Source: VGRW01 sp041498295
GTDB taxonomy: Bacteria > Myxococcota_A > UBA9160 > SZUA-336
NCBI GenBank assembly: GCA_041498295.1
Contig: JBGQIB010000138.1
Location: 1 to 12,821, forward strand
DNA: 12,821 nt
Direction of reading: 5' to 3'
Under the pieces are notes generated by a model, which was not told where the DNA came from, searched no databases, and worked only from the letters and a program-made list of their open reading frames with translations. Below, in pieces: positions 1 through 5,504 of this stretch (its first letter is position 1; every line of letters starts with the position of its first letter). The position numbers and the translations under genes are program-made.

Positions 1-513
1 CCCGACGGCCGCATCTCGCTGGACTTGATCGGCGACGTCGAAGTGCGCGGCCGCACCGTCGACGAGGTGCGCAACGAGGTGACCCGCCGGCTCAAGGAGT
101 TCATCGTGCAGCCGGACGTGACCGTCACGCTCACAAAGTCCGAGAGCCGCACGTTCTACATCTTCGGCGAGGTCGGTCGGCCGGGCGCGTATCCGCTGGT
201 CGGCGACGTCACCGCGCTGTACGCGCTTGGCATCGCGGGCGGCAGCACGAAGTTCGCGTCCGAGAACAGCGCGACCCTGGTCCGCCCCTCGCCGGAGGGC
301 GAGCTCACGTACCCGGTCTACTACGCCTCCATCACGCGCGACGGTCGTGGCCAGACCAACTACATGCTGCAGCCGGGGGACATAATCTACATGCCGCCGA
401 CCTGGCCGGCGAGGATCGGGTACGCGATCCAGAGCTTCACGTACCCGCTTACGGCGATTCTCGGCCTCGGCGGATCACAGGCCGTCACGGTCATGACCGG
501 CGGAGCTCTCTGA
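1..513 (+). CDS. Polysaccharide export protein (Wza/OPX family), 3' part
   Basis: The reading frame is open from base 1, so the gene starts upstream and 170 C-terminal residues are visible. The first residues (PDGRISLDLIGDVEV) are the end of a Poly_export domain. An SLBB (soluble ligand-binding beta-grasp) domain follows at about residues 52-85 of the visible part (FYIFGEVGRPGAYPLVGDV, then LGIAGGSTKFA). The segment YMLQPGDIIYMPP at 121-133 closes a beta-grasp unit. The last 35 residues (from about 138, IGYAIQSFTYPLTAILGLG) are hydrophobic/amphipathic. Proteins of this family form the periplasmic and outer-membrane conduit for exopolysaccharide or capsule. Whether it has the full C-terminal Wza helix barrel is unclear; the tail is short. 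The signal peptide and lipobox lie outside the window. A TTG at 25 is not the real start, because homology continues upstream of it. Confidence 0.9.
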   Translation, partial: PDGRISLDLIGDVEVRGRTVDEVRNEVTRRLKEFIVQPDVTVTLTKSESRTFYIFGEVGRPGAYPLVGDVTALYALGIAGGSTKFASENSATLVRPSPEGELTYPVYYASITRDGRGQTNYMLQPGDIIYMPPTWPARIGYAIQSFTYPLTAILGLGGSQAVTVMTGGAL

Positions 514-546
514 GTCAGCGGCGACGTGAGTGAGTCGGGACGCGGC

Positions 547-618
547 GAGGGCCGCCCCGAGCCGCGTTCGCAGGCGGCGCAGCCGCGCGCAGTGAGCCGC
601 AGGCGAACGAAGTCAATC
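547..618. repeat. Intergenic 72-bp repeat, copy 1
   Basis: This segment aligns without gaps to 7210-7281, with 61 of 72 positions identical. It lies between the convergent ends of the export gene (stop 511-513) and nadB (stop codon complement 617-619), and its last bases are part of the nadB stop codon. It contains a hairpin: left arm 574-578 (GCGGC), loop 579-581, right arm 582-586 (GCCGC). The end carries CGAAGTCAAT (608-617). No T-tract follows, so it is not a classical intrinsic terminator. It is most likely a REP-like dispersed intergenic element; this is inferred from two copies only. Confidence 0.7.
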
Positions 619-2215
619 AGAGCGGCGGCAGCGGGGCACGCAGAAGTGTGTCGCGCGGGGCCGCGTCTGTGTTCGGGTGGTCGACCGTGTAGTGCAGACC
701 GCGGCTCTCGCCGCGCGCGGACGCCGAGCGGATGATCAGCTCCGCGACCGTCGCGAGATTGCGCAGCTCGACCAGGTCGGGAGTCAGCACGAAGTTCCAG
801 TAGTACTCGCGGATCTCACGCGCCAAGTTCACGATGCGCCGGCGCGCGCGGTCGAGCCGCTTGTCGCTGCGCACGATGCCGACGTAGTTCCACATCAGGC
901 GCCGGATCTCGTCCCAGTTCGCGTTGACGAGCACGGTCTCGGTCGGATCGAGCGCCTTACCGGGGTCCCACTCGGGGAACTCCGGCGGCACCGCGATGCC
1001 CGCGGCGATACGCTCCCGCGCGGCCGCCGCCGCGGCTCGGGCGAAGACCACGCCCTCGAGCAATGAGTTCGACGCGAGTCGATTCGCGCCGTGCAGGCCC
1101 GTGCACGCGACCTCGCCCGCGGCGAACAAGTTCTCGATGTCCGTCTCCGCGCGCAGGTCGGTACGTGCGCCCCCGCAGCAGTAGTGCGCGGCCGGCACGA
1201 CCGGCAGCGGCTGCTTCGTCAGATCGAAGCCAAAGCGCAGGCAGCGTTCGAATATGTTCGGGAAGCGCGTGCGCGCGAAGCCGGGATCGAGCGCGGTGCA
1301 GTCGAGATACACGCAGTCGTCGCCGGAGCGCTTGAGCTCGAAGTCGATCGAGCGCGCGACCACGTCGCGCGGCGCGAGGTCGGCGCGCGGGTCGTAGCGG
1401 CTCATGAAGGCCTCGCCCGCGCGATTGCGCAGCACCGCGCCTTCGCCGCGCACCGCCTCGCTGATCAGGAACGAACGCGCGTCCGGGTGATACAGGCACG
1501 TCGGGTGGAACTGGATGAACTCCATGTTCGCGATCGTCGCGCCCGCGCGGAACGCCATCGCGACGCCGTCGCCAGACGCAATGTCGGGGTTGCTCGTGTA
1601 CAGGTACGTCTTGCCGCAGCCGCCCGTCGCGAGCAGCACGACACGCGCGCGGAAGCTCTCGACGATTCCCGTCTCCGGGTCGAGCACGTACGCGCCGCAG
1701 ACGCGCGAGCGGCCCGGCAGGCCGAGCTTCTGTGTCGTCACGAGGTCGACGCTGATGCGGTTCGAGAACAGCTCGATGCGCGGATGGGCCTCGCAGCGCT
1801 CGACCAGGACGCGCTCGATCTCCTGACCCGTGAAGTCGGCGGCGTGAAGCACGCGGCGCTGCGAGTGACCGCCCTCGCGGCCGAGGTCGTAGCCGGGCGC
1901 GCGCTCGCTCGGATCGAAGCGCACCCCGAGGTCGATCAGGCTGCGCACCGCGTCCGGGCCGTTCTCGACCACGAAGCGCACTGCCGCCTCGTCGCAAAGA
2001 CCCGCGCCCGCGATCAGGGTGTCCTGCACGTGCGCTTCAAACGAGTCCTCGGGTCCCAGCACCGCGGCAATGCCGCCTTGCGCGTAGTTCGTGGCCGACT
2101 CCGCAGTGCCCTTTTTCGTCACCACGATCACCGAGCTGTGCTCGGCGGCGCGAAGCGCGAACGAGAGGCCCGCGATGCCGCTGCCGATCACGAGGACGTC
2201 GCAGGTGCGCGCCAT
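617..2215 (-). CDS. nadB: L-aspartate oxidase
   Basis: A flavoprotein of 532 residues that oxidises L-aspartate to iminoaspartate, the first step of bacterial NAD synthesis, in the cytoplasm. Visible motifs: the FAD-binding GSGIAGL at 11-17, NYAQGGIAAV at 43-52 (flavin contact), REGGHSQRRVLHAADFTG at 113-130, HPTCLYHP at 237-244, the active-site region SEAVRGEGAVLRN at 252-264 with PRDVVAR at 282-288, and the C-terminal FAD segment GEVACTGLHGANRLASNS at 367-384 followed by LLEGVVFARA. The NadB-type NYAQGG and the length near 530 separate it from succinate dehydrogenase/fumarate reductase flavoproteins. The ATG at 2215 begins right at the Rossmann fold. No Shine-Dalgarno is visible upstream; a TAGACT hexamer lies 6 bp before the ATG (complement of 2222-2227), so the transcript could be leaderless. 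nadA and nadC are not in the window. The gene stands alone, convergent with the export gene and divergent from the transglycosylase gene. Confidence 0.95.
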   Translation of the reverse strand: MARTCDVLVIGSGIAGLSFALRAAEHSSVIVVTKKGTAESATNYAQGGIAAVLGPEDSFEAHVQDTLIAGAGLCDEAAVRFVVENGPDAVRSLIDLGVRFDPSERAPGYDLGREGGHSQRRVLHAADFTGQEIERVLVERCEAHPRIELFSNRISVDLVTTQKLGLPGRSRVCGAYVLDPETGIVESFRARVVLLATGGCGKTYLYTSNPDIASGDGVAMAFRAGATIANMEFIQFHPTCLYHPDARSFLISEAVRGEGAVLRNRAGEAFMSRYDPRADLAPRDVVARSIDFELKRSGDDCVYLDCTALDPGFARTRFPNIFERCLRFGFDLTKQPLPVVPAAHYCCGGARTDLRAETDIENLFAAGEVACTGLHGANRLASNSLLEGVVFARAAAAAARERIAAGIAVPPEFPEWDPGKALDPTETVLVNANWDEIRRLMWNYVGIVRSDKRLDRARRRIVNLAREIREYYWNFVLTPDLVELRNLATVAELIIRSASARGESRGLHYTVDHPNTDAAPRDTLLRAPLPPL

Positions 2216-2309
2216 CTACAGAGTCTAGTCTGGGGCCTCAATTACGTCCTGCATCCCGCCGATGGACGTCTGGCGGAACTCGCGCCGACACGGAGCGGCA
2301 GGAGTGGAC

Positions 2310-2930
2310 ATGGGCGTCCCGAGCAAGCGCATATACACAGCGACGTGGCTGATGGCCGCGTTTGCAGCGTTCGCGCTCGCACGCGCAGCCGATGCGCAGA
2401 TCTACGTCTACAAGGATCAGTTCGGCCGAACCTACTTCACCGACGCTCCGCCGCACGACGGCTACGCGGCGTATCGGCCCAAGAGCGCGGTCTCGCGGCT
2501 CAGCGCAGTGCGCAAGGCGACGACGGCCCCCGAGGCCAAGAGCTACGACCTCGCGATTCGCCGCGCGTCGCGCCAGCACGGTGTGTCGGCGGCGCTCGTG
2601 AAGGCCGTGATCGCGGCCGAGTCCGGCTTCGATCCGCTCGCGGAGTCGCGCCGCGGCGCGCGCGGCCTCATGCAGCTCATGCCCGCGACCGCGGACCAGC
2701 TCGGAGTGGACGATGCGTACGACCCGTGGCAGAACATCGACGGGGGAACGCGCTACTTGTGCGAGATGATCGATCGCTTTCCGGGCGAGCTCGAGCTCGC
2801 GCTGGCTGCATACAACGCGGGTCCGGAATCGGTGCGCCAGTACCAGGGAGTGCCCCCGTACGCGGAGACACGCGGCTACGTCAAGCGCGTCCTCAAGCTG
2901 TACGAGAAATACCATGCAGATTTCCGCTGA
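2310..2930 (+). CDS. Secreted lytic transglycosylase (SLT domain)
   Basis: A 206-residue periplasmic or envelope enzyme predicted to cleave peptidoglycan glycan strands. A signal peptide occupies about residues 1-29 (basic start, hydrophobic LMAAFAAFALA, cleavage after ADA). Next is a short DUF4124-like stretch, IYVYKDQFGRTYFTDAPP, at 31-48. The goose-lysozyme-like SLT domain covers about 75-200, with catalytic Glu104 in AAESGF, RGARGLMQLMPATA at 115-128, NIDGGTRYL at 142-150 and ALAAYNAGP at 164-172. I chose the ATG at 2310 because GGAG at 2301-2304 gives a well-spaced ribosome site and the signal peptide begins cleanly there. An in-frame ATG at 2262 (16 residues longer) would put a non-hydrophobic extension before the signal peptide. 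A GTG at 2304 is also possible. The stop overlaps the next gene by 17 bp, so co-expression with pgsA is likely. Confidence 0.9.
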   Translation: MGVPSKRIYTATWLMAAFAAFALARAADAQIYVYKDQFGRTYFTDAPPHDGYAAYRPKSAVSRLSAVRKATTAPEAKSYDLAIRRASRQHGVSAALVKAVIAAESGFDPLAESRRGARGLMQLMPATADQLGVDDAYDPWQNIDGGTRYLCEMIDRFPGELELALAAYNAGPESVRQYQGVPPYAETRGYVKRVLKLYEKYHADFR

Positions 2931-3528
2931 GAAAACCGCGACCCTAGCCGGCGACGTGGCGGAAACTCTCTGGAACCTGCCGAACGGGATCACGCTCGTG
3001 CGCATCGGGTTGTCGCCGTTGCTCATCGCGCTGCCCTGGTTTCACGGGCGCACGTGGAGCGCGATCATCGGCTTCGCGTTTCTCGCCGTGTCTCTCACCG
3101 ACATCCTCGACGGCTATCTCGCGCGTCTGCACGGGCTCGAGAGTCGGATCGGGAAGCTCCTCGATCCGCTCGCGGACAAGGTGCTCGTGATGACCGCGTT
3201 CGTGATGCTGATCGCGGTCGGGCGCATCCCGCAGTGGGGGCTGCCGCTCGTGATCGCGATTCTCGCCCGCGAGTTCGCGGTGAGCGGCCTGCGCGGCGTC
3301 GCCGGCAGCGAGGGCGTGGTGATTCCCGCCTCGCCGCTCGGCAAGTGGAAGATGGGCTTTCAGATCGCGGCGCTCACCGCGCTCCTGGTTCACTGGCCGT
3401 TCCTCGGCCTGCCCGCGCACGAGCTCGGCCTCGCGCTGCTCGTGATCGCGACCGCGCTCACGCTGATCTCCGGCTACAGCTACGTGCGCGCGTACTTCCG
3501 CGCGAGCGGACCGCCGAGCTCCTCGTAG
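2914..3528 (+). CDS. pgsA: CDP-diacylglycerol-glycerol-3-phosphate 3-phosphatidyltransferase
   Basis: An integral inner-membrane enzyme of 204 residues that makes phosphatidylglycerolphosphate from CDP-diacylglycerol and glycerol-3-phosphate, the committed step to phosphatidylglycerol and cardiolipin. The CDP-alcohol phosphatidyltransferase signature is complete: D63-x2-D66-G67-x2-A70-R71-x8-G80-x3-D84-x3-D88 (within DILDGYLARLHGLESRIG and LLDPLADK). Hydrophobic segments lie around 32-42, 50-62, 92-104, 108-118, 148-163 and 171-186, as in the family. NLPNGITLVRI at 21-31 is the usual PgsA N-terminus, so the 20 preceding residues are an unusual extension; a GTG at 2956 is an alternative start. 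The ATG at 2914 sits inside the end of the transglycosylase gene, suggesting translational coupling. Other CDP-alcohol transferases (for example phosphatidylserine synthase) are less likely, given length and the NLPN motif. Confidence 0.9.
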   Translation: MQISAEKTATLAGDVAETLWNLPNGITLVRIGLSPLLIALPWFHGRTWSAIIGFAFLAVSLTDILDGYLARLHGLESRIGKLLDPLADKVLVMTAFVMLIAVGRIPQWGLPLVIAILAREFAVSGLRGVAGSEGVVIPASPLGKWKMGFQIAALTALLVHWPFLGLPAHELGLALLVIATALTLISGYSYVRAYFRASGPPSSS

Positions 3529-3537
3529 CCGCGACCC

Positions 3538-3566
3538 TTGACGCGCCTGCGCGCGCGCCCCATAAA
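3538..3566 (+). promoter_or_regulatory. Promoter of tRNA-Gly (-35/-10)
   Basis: TTGACG at 3538-3543 and CATAAA at 3561-3566 are separated by exactly 17 bp, a good housekeeping sigma-70-type arrangement. Transcription would start near 3573, about 8 bases before the mature tRNA 5' end, leaving a short leader for RNase P. It begins 10 bp after the pgsA stop codon, so the tRNA can be expressed independently of pgsA. Confidence 0.75.
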
Positions 3567-3580
3567 CTCGCCCGGCTGAC

Positions 3581-3656
3581 GCACGAGTAGCTCAGTTGGT
3601 AGAGCACCACGTTGCCAACGTGGAAGTCGCCGGTTCGAGCCCGGTCTCGTGCTCCA
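3581..3656 (+). tRNA. tRNA-Gly (anticodon GCC)
   Basis: A complete 76-nt cloverleaf. The acceptor stem GCACGAG (3581-3587) pairs with CTCGTGC (3646-3652). The D-arm GCTC/GAGC has the usual AGTTGGTA loop. The anticodon stem CCACG/CGTGG encloses loop TTGCCAA with anticodon GCC at 3614-3616. The T-arm GCCGG/CCGGT encloses TTCGAGC. Discriminator T is at 3653, and the 3' CCA (3654-3656) is encoded in the DNA. It reads GGC and GGU glycine codons, GGC being heavily used in this GC-rich genome. It has its own upstream promoter. Confidence 0.97.
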
Positions 3657-3684
3657 GATCCCTCCTCTGCCGACGCGGAGCTTT

Positions 3685-3691
3685 GTAGATC
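3685..3691 (+). promoter_or_regulatory. Candidate activator site upstream of the ytxH operon
   Basis: The heptamer GTAGATC is centred 98 bp before the start predicted from the sigma-54-like promoter at 3760-3775. The same heptamer, in the same orientation relative to transcription and at the same distance, is found upstream of csbD (complement of 5428-5434). CGACGCG also precedes both copies by a few bases. Enhancer-binding proteins of sigma-54 promoters usually bind about 80-150 bp upstream, so this may be their site. The case rests on only two examples. Confidence 0.35.
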
Positions 3692-3759
3692 GAGGGTCGG
3701 CGCAGGAAGAGCGAACCGGCTGAAAGGCCGCGCCTCGTCGCGCGCCTCTTCGCACGCTG

Positions 3760-3775
3760 CGGCATACGGATTGCT
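3760..3775 (+). promoter_or_regulatory. Sigma-54-like (-24/-12) promoter of the ytxH-holin-DUF3618 operon
   Basis: The sequence CGGCATA-N4-TTGCT has GG at 3761-3762 and GC at 3773-3774, with the required 12-bp phase. The -12 half TTGCT is perfect. The -24 half differs from TGGCACG at three positions (C for T, T for C, A for G). The predicted start is about 3786, giving an 82-nt leader before the ATG at 3868. The resemblance to the exact-consensus site in front of the facing csbD operon supports it. Confidence 0.55.
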
Positions 3776-3803
3776 CCTGCATGACGCGCTGGCGGTGCTT
3801 CCG

Positions 3804-3825
3804 GCGCTTGCGCGTGCGCAAGCGC
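3804..3825. promoter_or_regulatory. Perfect 10-bp inverted repeat in the leader of the ytxH operon
   Basis: The left arm GCGCTTGCGC (3804-3813) and right arm GCGCAAGCGC (3816-3825) are perfect complements around a 2-bp GT spacer. The dyad sits between the predicted sigma-54 start (about 3786) and the ribosome site (3854-3859). It could be a protein-binding operator or an RNA hairpin in the leader. No T-run follows, so a terminator is unlikely. Confidence 0.55.
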
Positions 3826-3867
3826 GCTCGCGCCGACCCGCGGCCTACACCAAAAGGAGTCACTCCG

Positions 3868-4137
3868 ATGGGCATCCAAGAGATCGTCGACCGCCTGCCG
3901 CCGCGCGAGGACCTGGTCCGCTTCGCGCGCTACATCGGCTCGCTGCGCCGGCCCGCGCGAGCCGAGCTCGTGATGTATGGAGTCGTGGGCGCGCTGGTCG
4001 GGGCGGGTCTCGCTCTGTTGTTCGCACCCGCGCGCGGCAGCGAGCTGCGCGGCCAGCTCGGCACGCGCATCGAGGAGTACTGGCGCAGCGCGCACGAGTT
4101 TGCGGCCAACGGTCACGATCGAGCCGAGAAGGGCTGA
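3868..4137 (+). CDS. YtxH-like small membrane protein
   Basis: An 89-residue protein with one membrane segment at about 36-53 (YGVVGALVGAGLALLF) followed directly by the YtxH-family signature FAPARGSELRGQL (52-64) and a charged, helical tail. YtxH proteins are common in general-stress regulons, but their molecular role is not established. The ATG at 3868 is chosen because AAAAGGAG lies 8 bp upstream; the frame is open 29 codons further up, but that part is arginine-rich and lies in the regulatory region. It is the first gene of a tight three-gene operon; the next start is 7 bp after its stop. The upstream region carries a sigma-54-like promoter and a perfect inverted repeat. Confidence 0.8.
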   Translation: MGIQEIVDRLPPREDLVRFARYIGSLRRPARAELVMYGVVGALVGAGLALLFAPARGSELRGQLGTRIEEYWRSAHEFAANGHDRAEKG

Positions 4138-4144
4138 GGTCGAC

Positions 4145-4477
4145 GTGGCGGACGGCGCCGCGAACGGCTCGTTCCTGACGGGCGTGTATCGCGTCTTCGA
4201 GGCGGGGGAGCGCTTGCTCGTCAGTCACACGGAGCTCGTGCGCATCGAGTCCCGCGAGCAGATCGCGGCCGTCGCGACGCGCTTCGGTCTGGTCGTGGCG
4301 GGGCTCGTGTTCTTGTTCAGCGCGTGGCTCGGACTGCTCGCCACCGCGATCGTCGCATTCGACGACGTGTCGCTCGTGTGGCGCATCGCCGCCGCGACGC
4401 TCGCACAGCTTCTGATCGGGAGCGCGCTCCTTGTCGCCGCGCGGCGCGCGAAGGGAGGCGCGAGCGATGCAACGTGA
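4145..4477 (+). CDS. Phage-holin-superfamily / YqjE-like membrane protein (DUF1469 type)
   Basis: A 110-residue protein with an amphipathic N-terminal helix (about 14-42, VYRVFEAGERLLVSHTELVR) and two membrane segments at about 47-71 and 79-99. This layout, an acidic helical start followed by a two-helix hairpin with W/G-rich turns, matches the putative actinobacterial holin-X / phage holin superfamily III group, often found next to YtxH and CsbD proteins in bacterial chromosomes. Despite the name, most are not phage lysis proteins. The GTG at 4145 is preceded by GAGGT at a suitable distance and follows the previous stop by 7 bp. The 3' end overlaps the next gene by 11 bp, so the three genes are probably translationally coupled. 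Family assignment comes from pattern and neighbours. Confidence 0.75.
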   Translation: MADGAANGSFLTGVYRVFEAGERLLVSHTELVRIESREQIAAVATRFGLVVAGLVFLFSAWLGLLATAIVAFDDVSLVWRIAAATLAQLLIGSALLVAARRAKGGASDAT

Positions 4478-4721
4478 AGTCGAACGGGAGCGGCTCGAGC
4501 GCAACATCGCGGATGACCGGACCGAGCTGCGCCATGCGCTGCGCGACCTCGGCGTGGCGCTGTTCTTCGCCTTGGACCTACCGCGGCGCATTCGCCGCCG
4601 GCCGCTGCCCTGGGCGATCGGCGCGCTGGGCGTGGCCGCGTATCTGATCGTGCGCCGCGAGCAGCGCAAGCGCTCGCAGCGCACGAGTCACTGGTGGGCG
4701 AGACGCGGAGCGCAGAGCTAG
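4467..4721 (+). CDS. Small DUF3618-like membrane protein
   Basis: 84 residues: a highly charged N-terminal helix (VERERLERNIADDRTELRHAL at about 5-25), one short membrane segment at about 48-62 (PWAIGALGVAAYLIV), and a basic, tryptophan-containing tail. The helix pattern of spaced I/R/L residues resembles DUF3618 proteins, which commonly accompany holin-superfamily and YtxH genes; I have not been able to align it. The ATG at 4467 has GGGAGG about 8 bp upstream and overlaps the preceding gene by 11 bp. It is the last gene of the operon, and its stop lies 21 bp from the stop of the convergent minus-strand YtxH gene. Confidence 0.65.
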   Translation: MQREVERERLERNIADDRTELRHALRDLGVALFFALDLPRRIRRRPLPWAIGALGVAAYLIVRREQRKRSQRTSHWWARRGAQS

Positions 4722-4742
4722 TCACCTGTGCCCCCGGGCAGC

Positions 4743-5051
4743 TCAGTCTCGCTCGGCGCGAGCGCTCGCTGCGCGACCGTCTTTCATGGGGCGCGCTCCT
4801 CGATTCCGAAGAGTGAGAGCGACGCGCTGCAGCGCGCCCACCCGCTTGCGCGTGATCGCTCGCATCTCGCGCCCGGTCTTCGGCGACAAGAGGAGCGCCG
4901 CCGCGGCACCCGCGAGCGCGAGCCCCAAGCCGGCGAGCACGCGCGGCAGCGGCGATGGGCGCGGTACGGGCCGCGGACTGAACGAGCGAATCCAACGCTC
5001 GACGTCGCGCAGCGTCGCTGCGCTCGGAGTGATTCGTTCCAGGTTCATCAT
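4743..5051 (-). CDS. Second YtxH-like membrane protein
   Basis: 102 residues. A proline-rich stretch (about 25-36) precedes one membrane segment at about 37-55 (LPRVLAGLGLALAGAAAALL), then the YtxH-type signature LSPKTGREMRAITRKR (55-70) and a basic tail. It shares the membrane segment plus [FS]P[AK]xGxE[LM]R arrangement of the plus-strand YtxH protein, so the island carries two divergent family members. The start codon overlaps the csbD stop (ATGA), indicating coupling. A strong ribosome site, GGAGGAGAG, lies upstream of the ATG at 5051; a second ATG follows immediately. It is cotranscribed downstream of csbD and would share its sigma-54 promoter. Confidence 0.75.
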   Translation of the reverse strand: MMNLERITPSAATLRDVERWIRSFSPRPVPRPSPLPRVLAGLGLALAGAAAALLLSPKTGREMRAITRKRVGALQRVALTLRNRGARPMKDGRAASARAERD

Positions 5052-5266
5052 GGCCGCTCTCCTCCGCCCTTCGCGGGGGCGCCTTTGAGATCGTCCTTGA
5101 GCTCCTGGAGCTCAGCTTCGACCGCGCGCTTGAGCTTCGAGACCTTGTCCTTGACCGTGCCGACGGCCTGGTCGCGTTTGCCTTCGCGTTCCAGCCGCGG
5201 ATTGCGGATCACTTTGCCGATCGCCTTCTTGGCTTGGCCCTTCGCTTTGTCGATTTCTCCGGCCAT
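5048..5266 (-). CDS. CsbD family stress protein
   Basis: A small (72-residue), highly charged soluble protein. The opening MAGEIDKAKGQAKKAIGK matches the CsbD family start (usually DKxKGxxxxxxGKxK), followed by LEREGKRDQAVGTVKDKVSKLKRAVE, the family's central GxxxxAxGxxxxxxG-like region. CsbD proteins are induced under general stress in many bacteria, but their biochemical role is unknown. I chose the ATG at 5266, where the family similarity begins and an AAAGGA ribosome site precedes; an in-frame upstream start at 5305 would add 13 residues unlike the family. It is the first gene of a two-gene minus-strand operon. Upstream lies an exact-consensus sigma-54 promoter. Confidence 0.85.
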   Translation of the reverse strand: MAGEIDKAKGQAKKAIGKVIRNPRLEREGKRDQAVGTVKDKVSKLKRAVEAELQELKDDLKGAPAKGGGERP

Positions 5267-5295
5267 CGCACGTTCCTTTGTCTGCGCGCGGGGGA

Positions 5296-5322
5296 GGGAG
5301 CGCAATCTGCACCGACGCTCCC
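5296..5322. promoter_or_regulatory. Inverted repeat in the csbD leader
   Basis: GGGAGCG (5296-5302) and CGCTCCC (5316-5322) are perfect 7-bp complements around a 13-nt loop. They lie within the predicted 67-nt csbD leader, 11 bases after the predicted transcription start and about 30 bases before the ATG. The facing ytxH operon also has an inverted repeat at a comparable place. It could be an operator or an mRNA-stabilising or translation-control hairpin. Confidence 0.45.
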
Positions 5323-5343
5323 CGCGCTTCCGCGCTGCAAGTG

Positions 5344-5359
5344 AGCAAGCGACGTGCCA
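5344..5359 (-). promoter_or_regulatory. Sigma-54 (-24/-12) promoter of the csbD-ytxH operon
   Basis: On the minus strand the sequence reads TGGCACG-TCGC-TTGCT, an exact match to the sigma-54 consensus TGGCACG-N4-TTGCW. GG and GC are in the correct 12-bp phase. The predicted start is about 5333, giving a 67-nt leader before the csbD ATG (5266). It lies in a true intergenic region upstream of a stress gene. Such promoters need an ATP-dependent enhancer-binding activator, which is not encoded in this window. Confidence 0.8.
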
Positions 5360-5423
5360 CGCGCTCGCTCGAAAACGAGACGGCGCGAGCTCGAACGCGC
5401 GCCGACATTTCTACAAGTGCGCG

Positions 5424-5443
5424 GCGAGATCTACCCGTCTCGC
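5424..5443. promoter_or_regulatory. Candidate enhancer-binding-protein site upstream of csbD
   Basis: GCGAGA (5424-5429) and TCTCGC (5438-5443) form an inverted repeat with an 8-bp spacer. It lies about 91-110 bp upstream of the start predicted for the sigma-54 promoter, where activators normally bind. It overlaps the heptamer GTAGATC (complement of 5428-5434), which is also found 98 bp upstream of the other operon. The site is also upstream of the divergent permease gene and could affect it. Confidence 0.4.
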
Positions 5444-5504
5444 GCGTCGCATTGCCGTAGCTCGGCGCGCGTGCGGGCACGCGGCCTGCACCAGATACAC
5501 GCGA

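Noticed and set aside
1091..2947. 618-codon plus-strand open frame antisense to nadB and the transglycosylase gene
   Set aside because: It is rich in Arg/Ala/His with no family motif, and lies opposite an intact, motif-complete nadB. Long antisense frames are expected in DNA this rich in GC.
3670..3708. GCCGAC/GTCGGC inverted repeat after the tRNA as a terminator
   Set aside because: The stem is short, the loop is about 22 nt and no T-tract follows; I could not support a terminator.
3592..3875. Minus-strand open frames across the tRNA gene (with segments like GLEPATSTLATWCSTN and PGSNRRLPRWQRG)
   Set aside because: These are translations of the antisense of a tRNA, a well-known artefact in databases; the cloverleaf is complete on the plus strand.
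4145..4477. Holin-superfamily gene as a prophage marker
   Set aside because: No lysin, phage structural or integrase genes are nearby; this family is commonly chromosomal and sits here among stress genes.
4729..4740. TGCCC/GGGCA dyad between the convergent operons at 4722-4742 as a bidirectional terminator
   Set aside because: Only 5 bp with a 2-nt gap, which is sterically poor as RNA, and no T-rich flank on either strand.
5469..5482. GCGTGC/GCACGC dyad upstream of the permease as an operator
   Set aside because: It is short and built of alternating G/C, expected often by chance in this composition; no second site supports it.
4728..5504. Upstream 259-codon extension of the permease frame
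   Set aside because: The translated extension is Arg/Ser-rich, lies opposite the minus-strand ytxH and csbD genes and their promoter, and the permease homology begins at the ATG at 5505.
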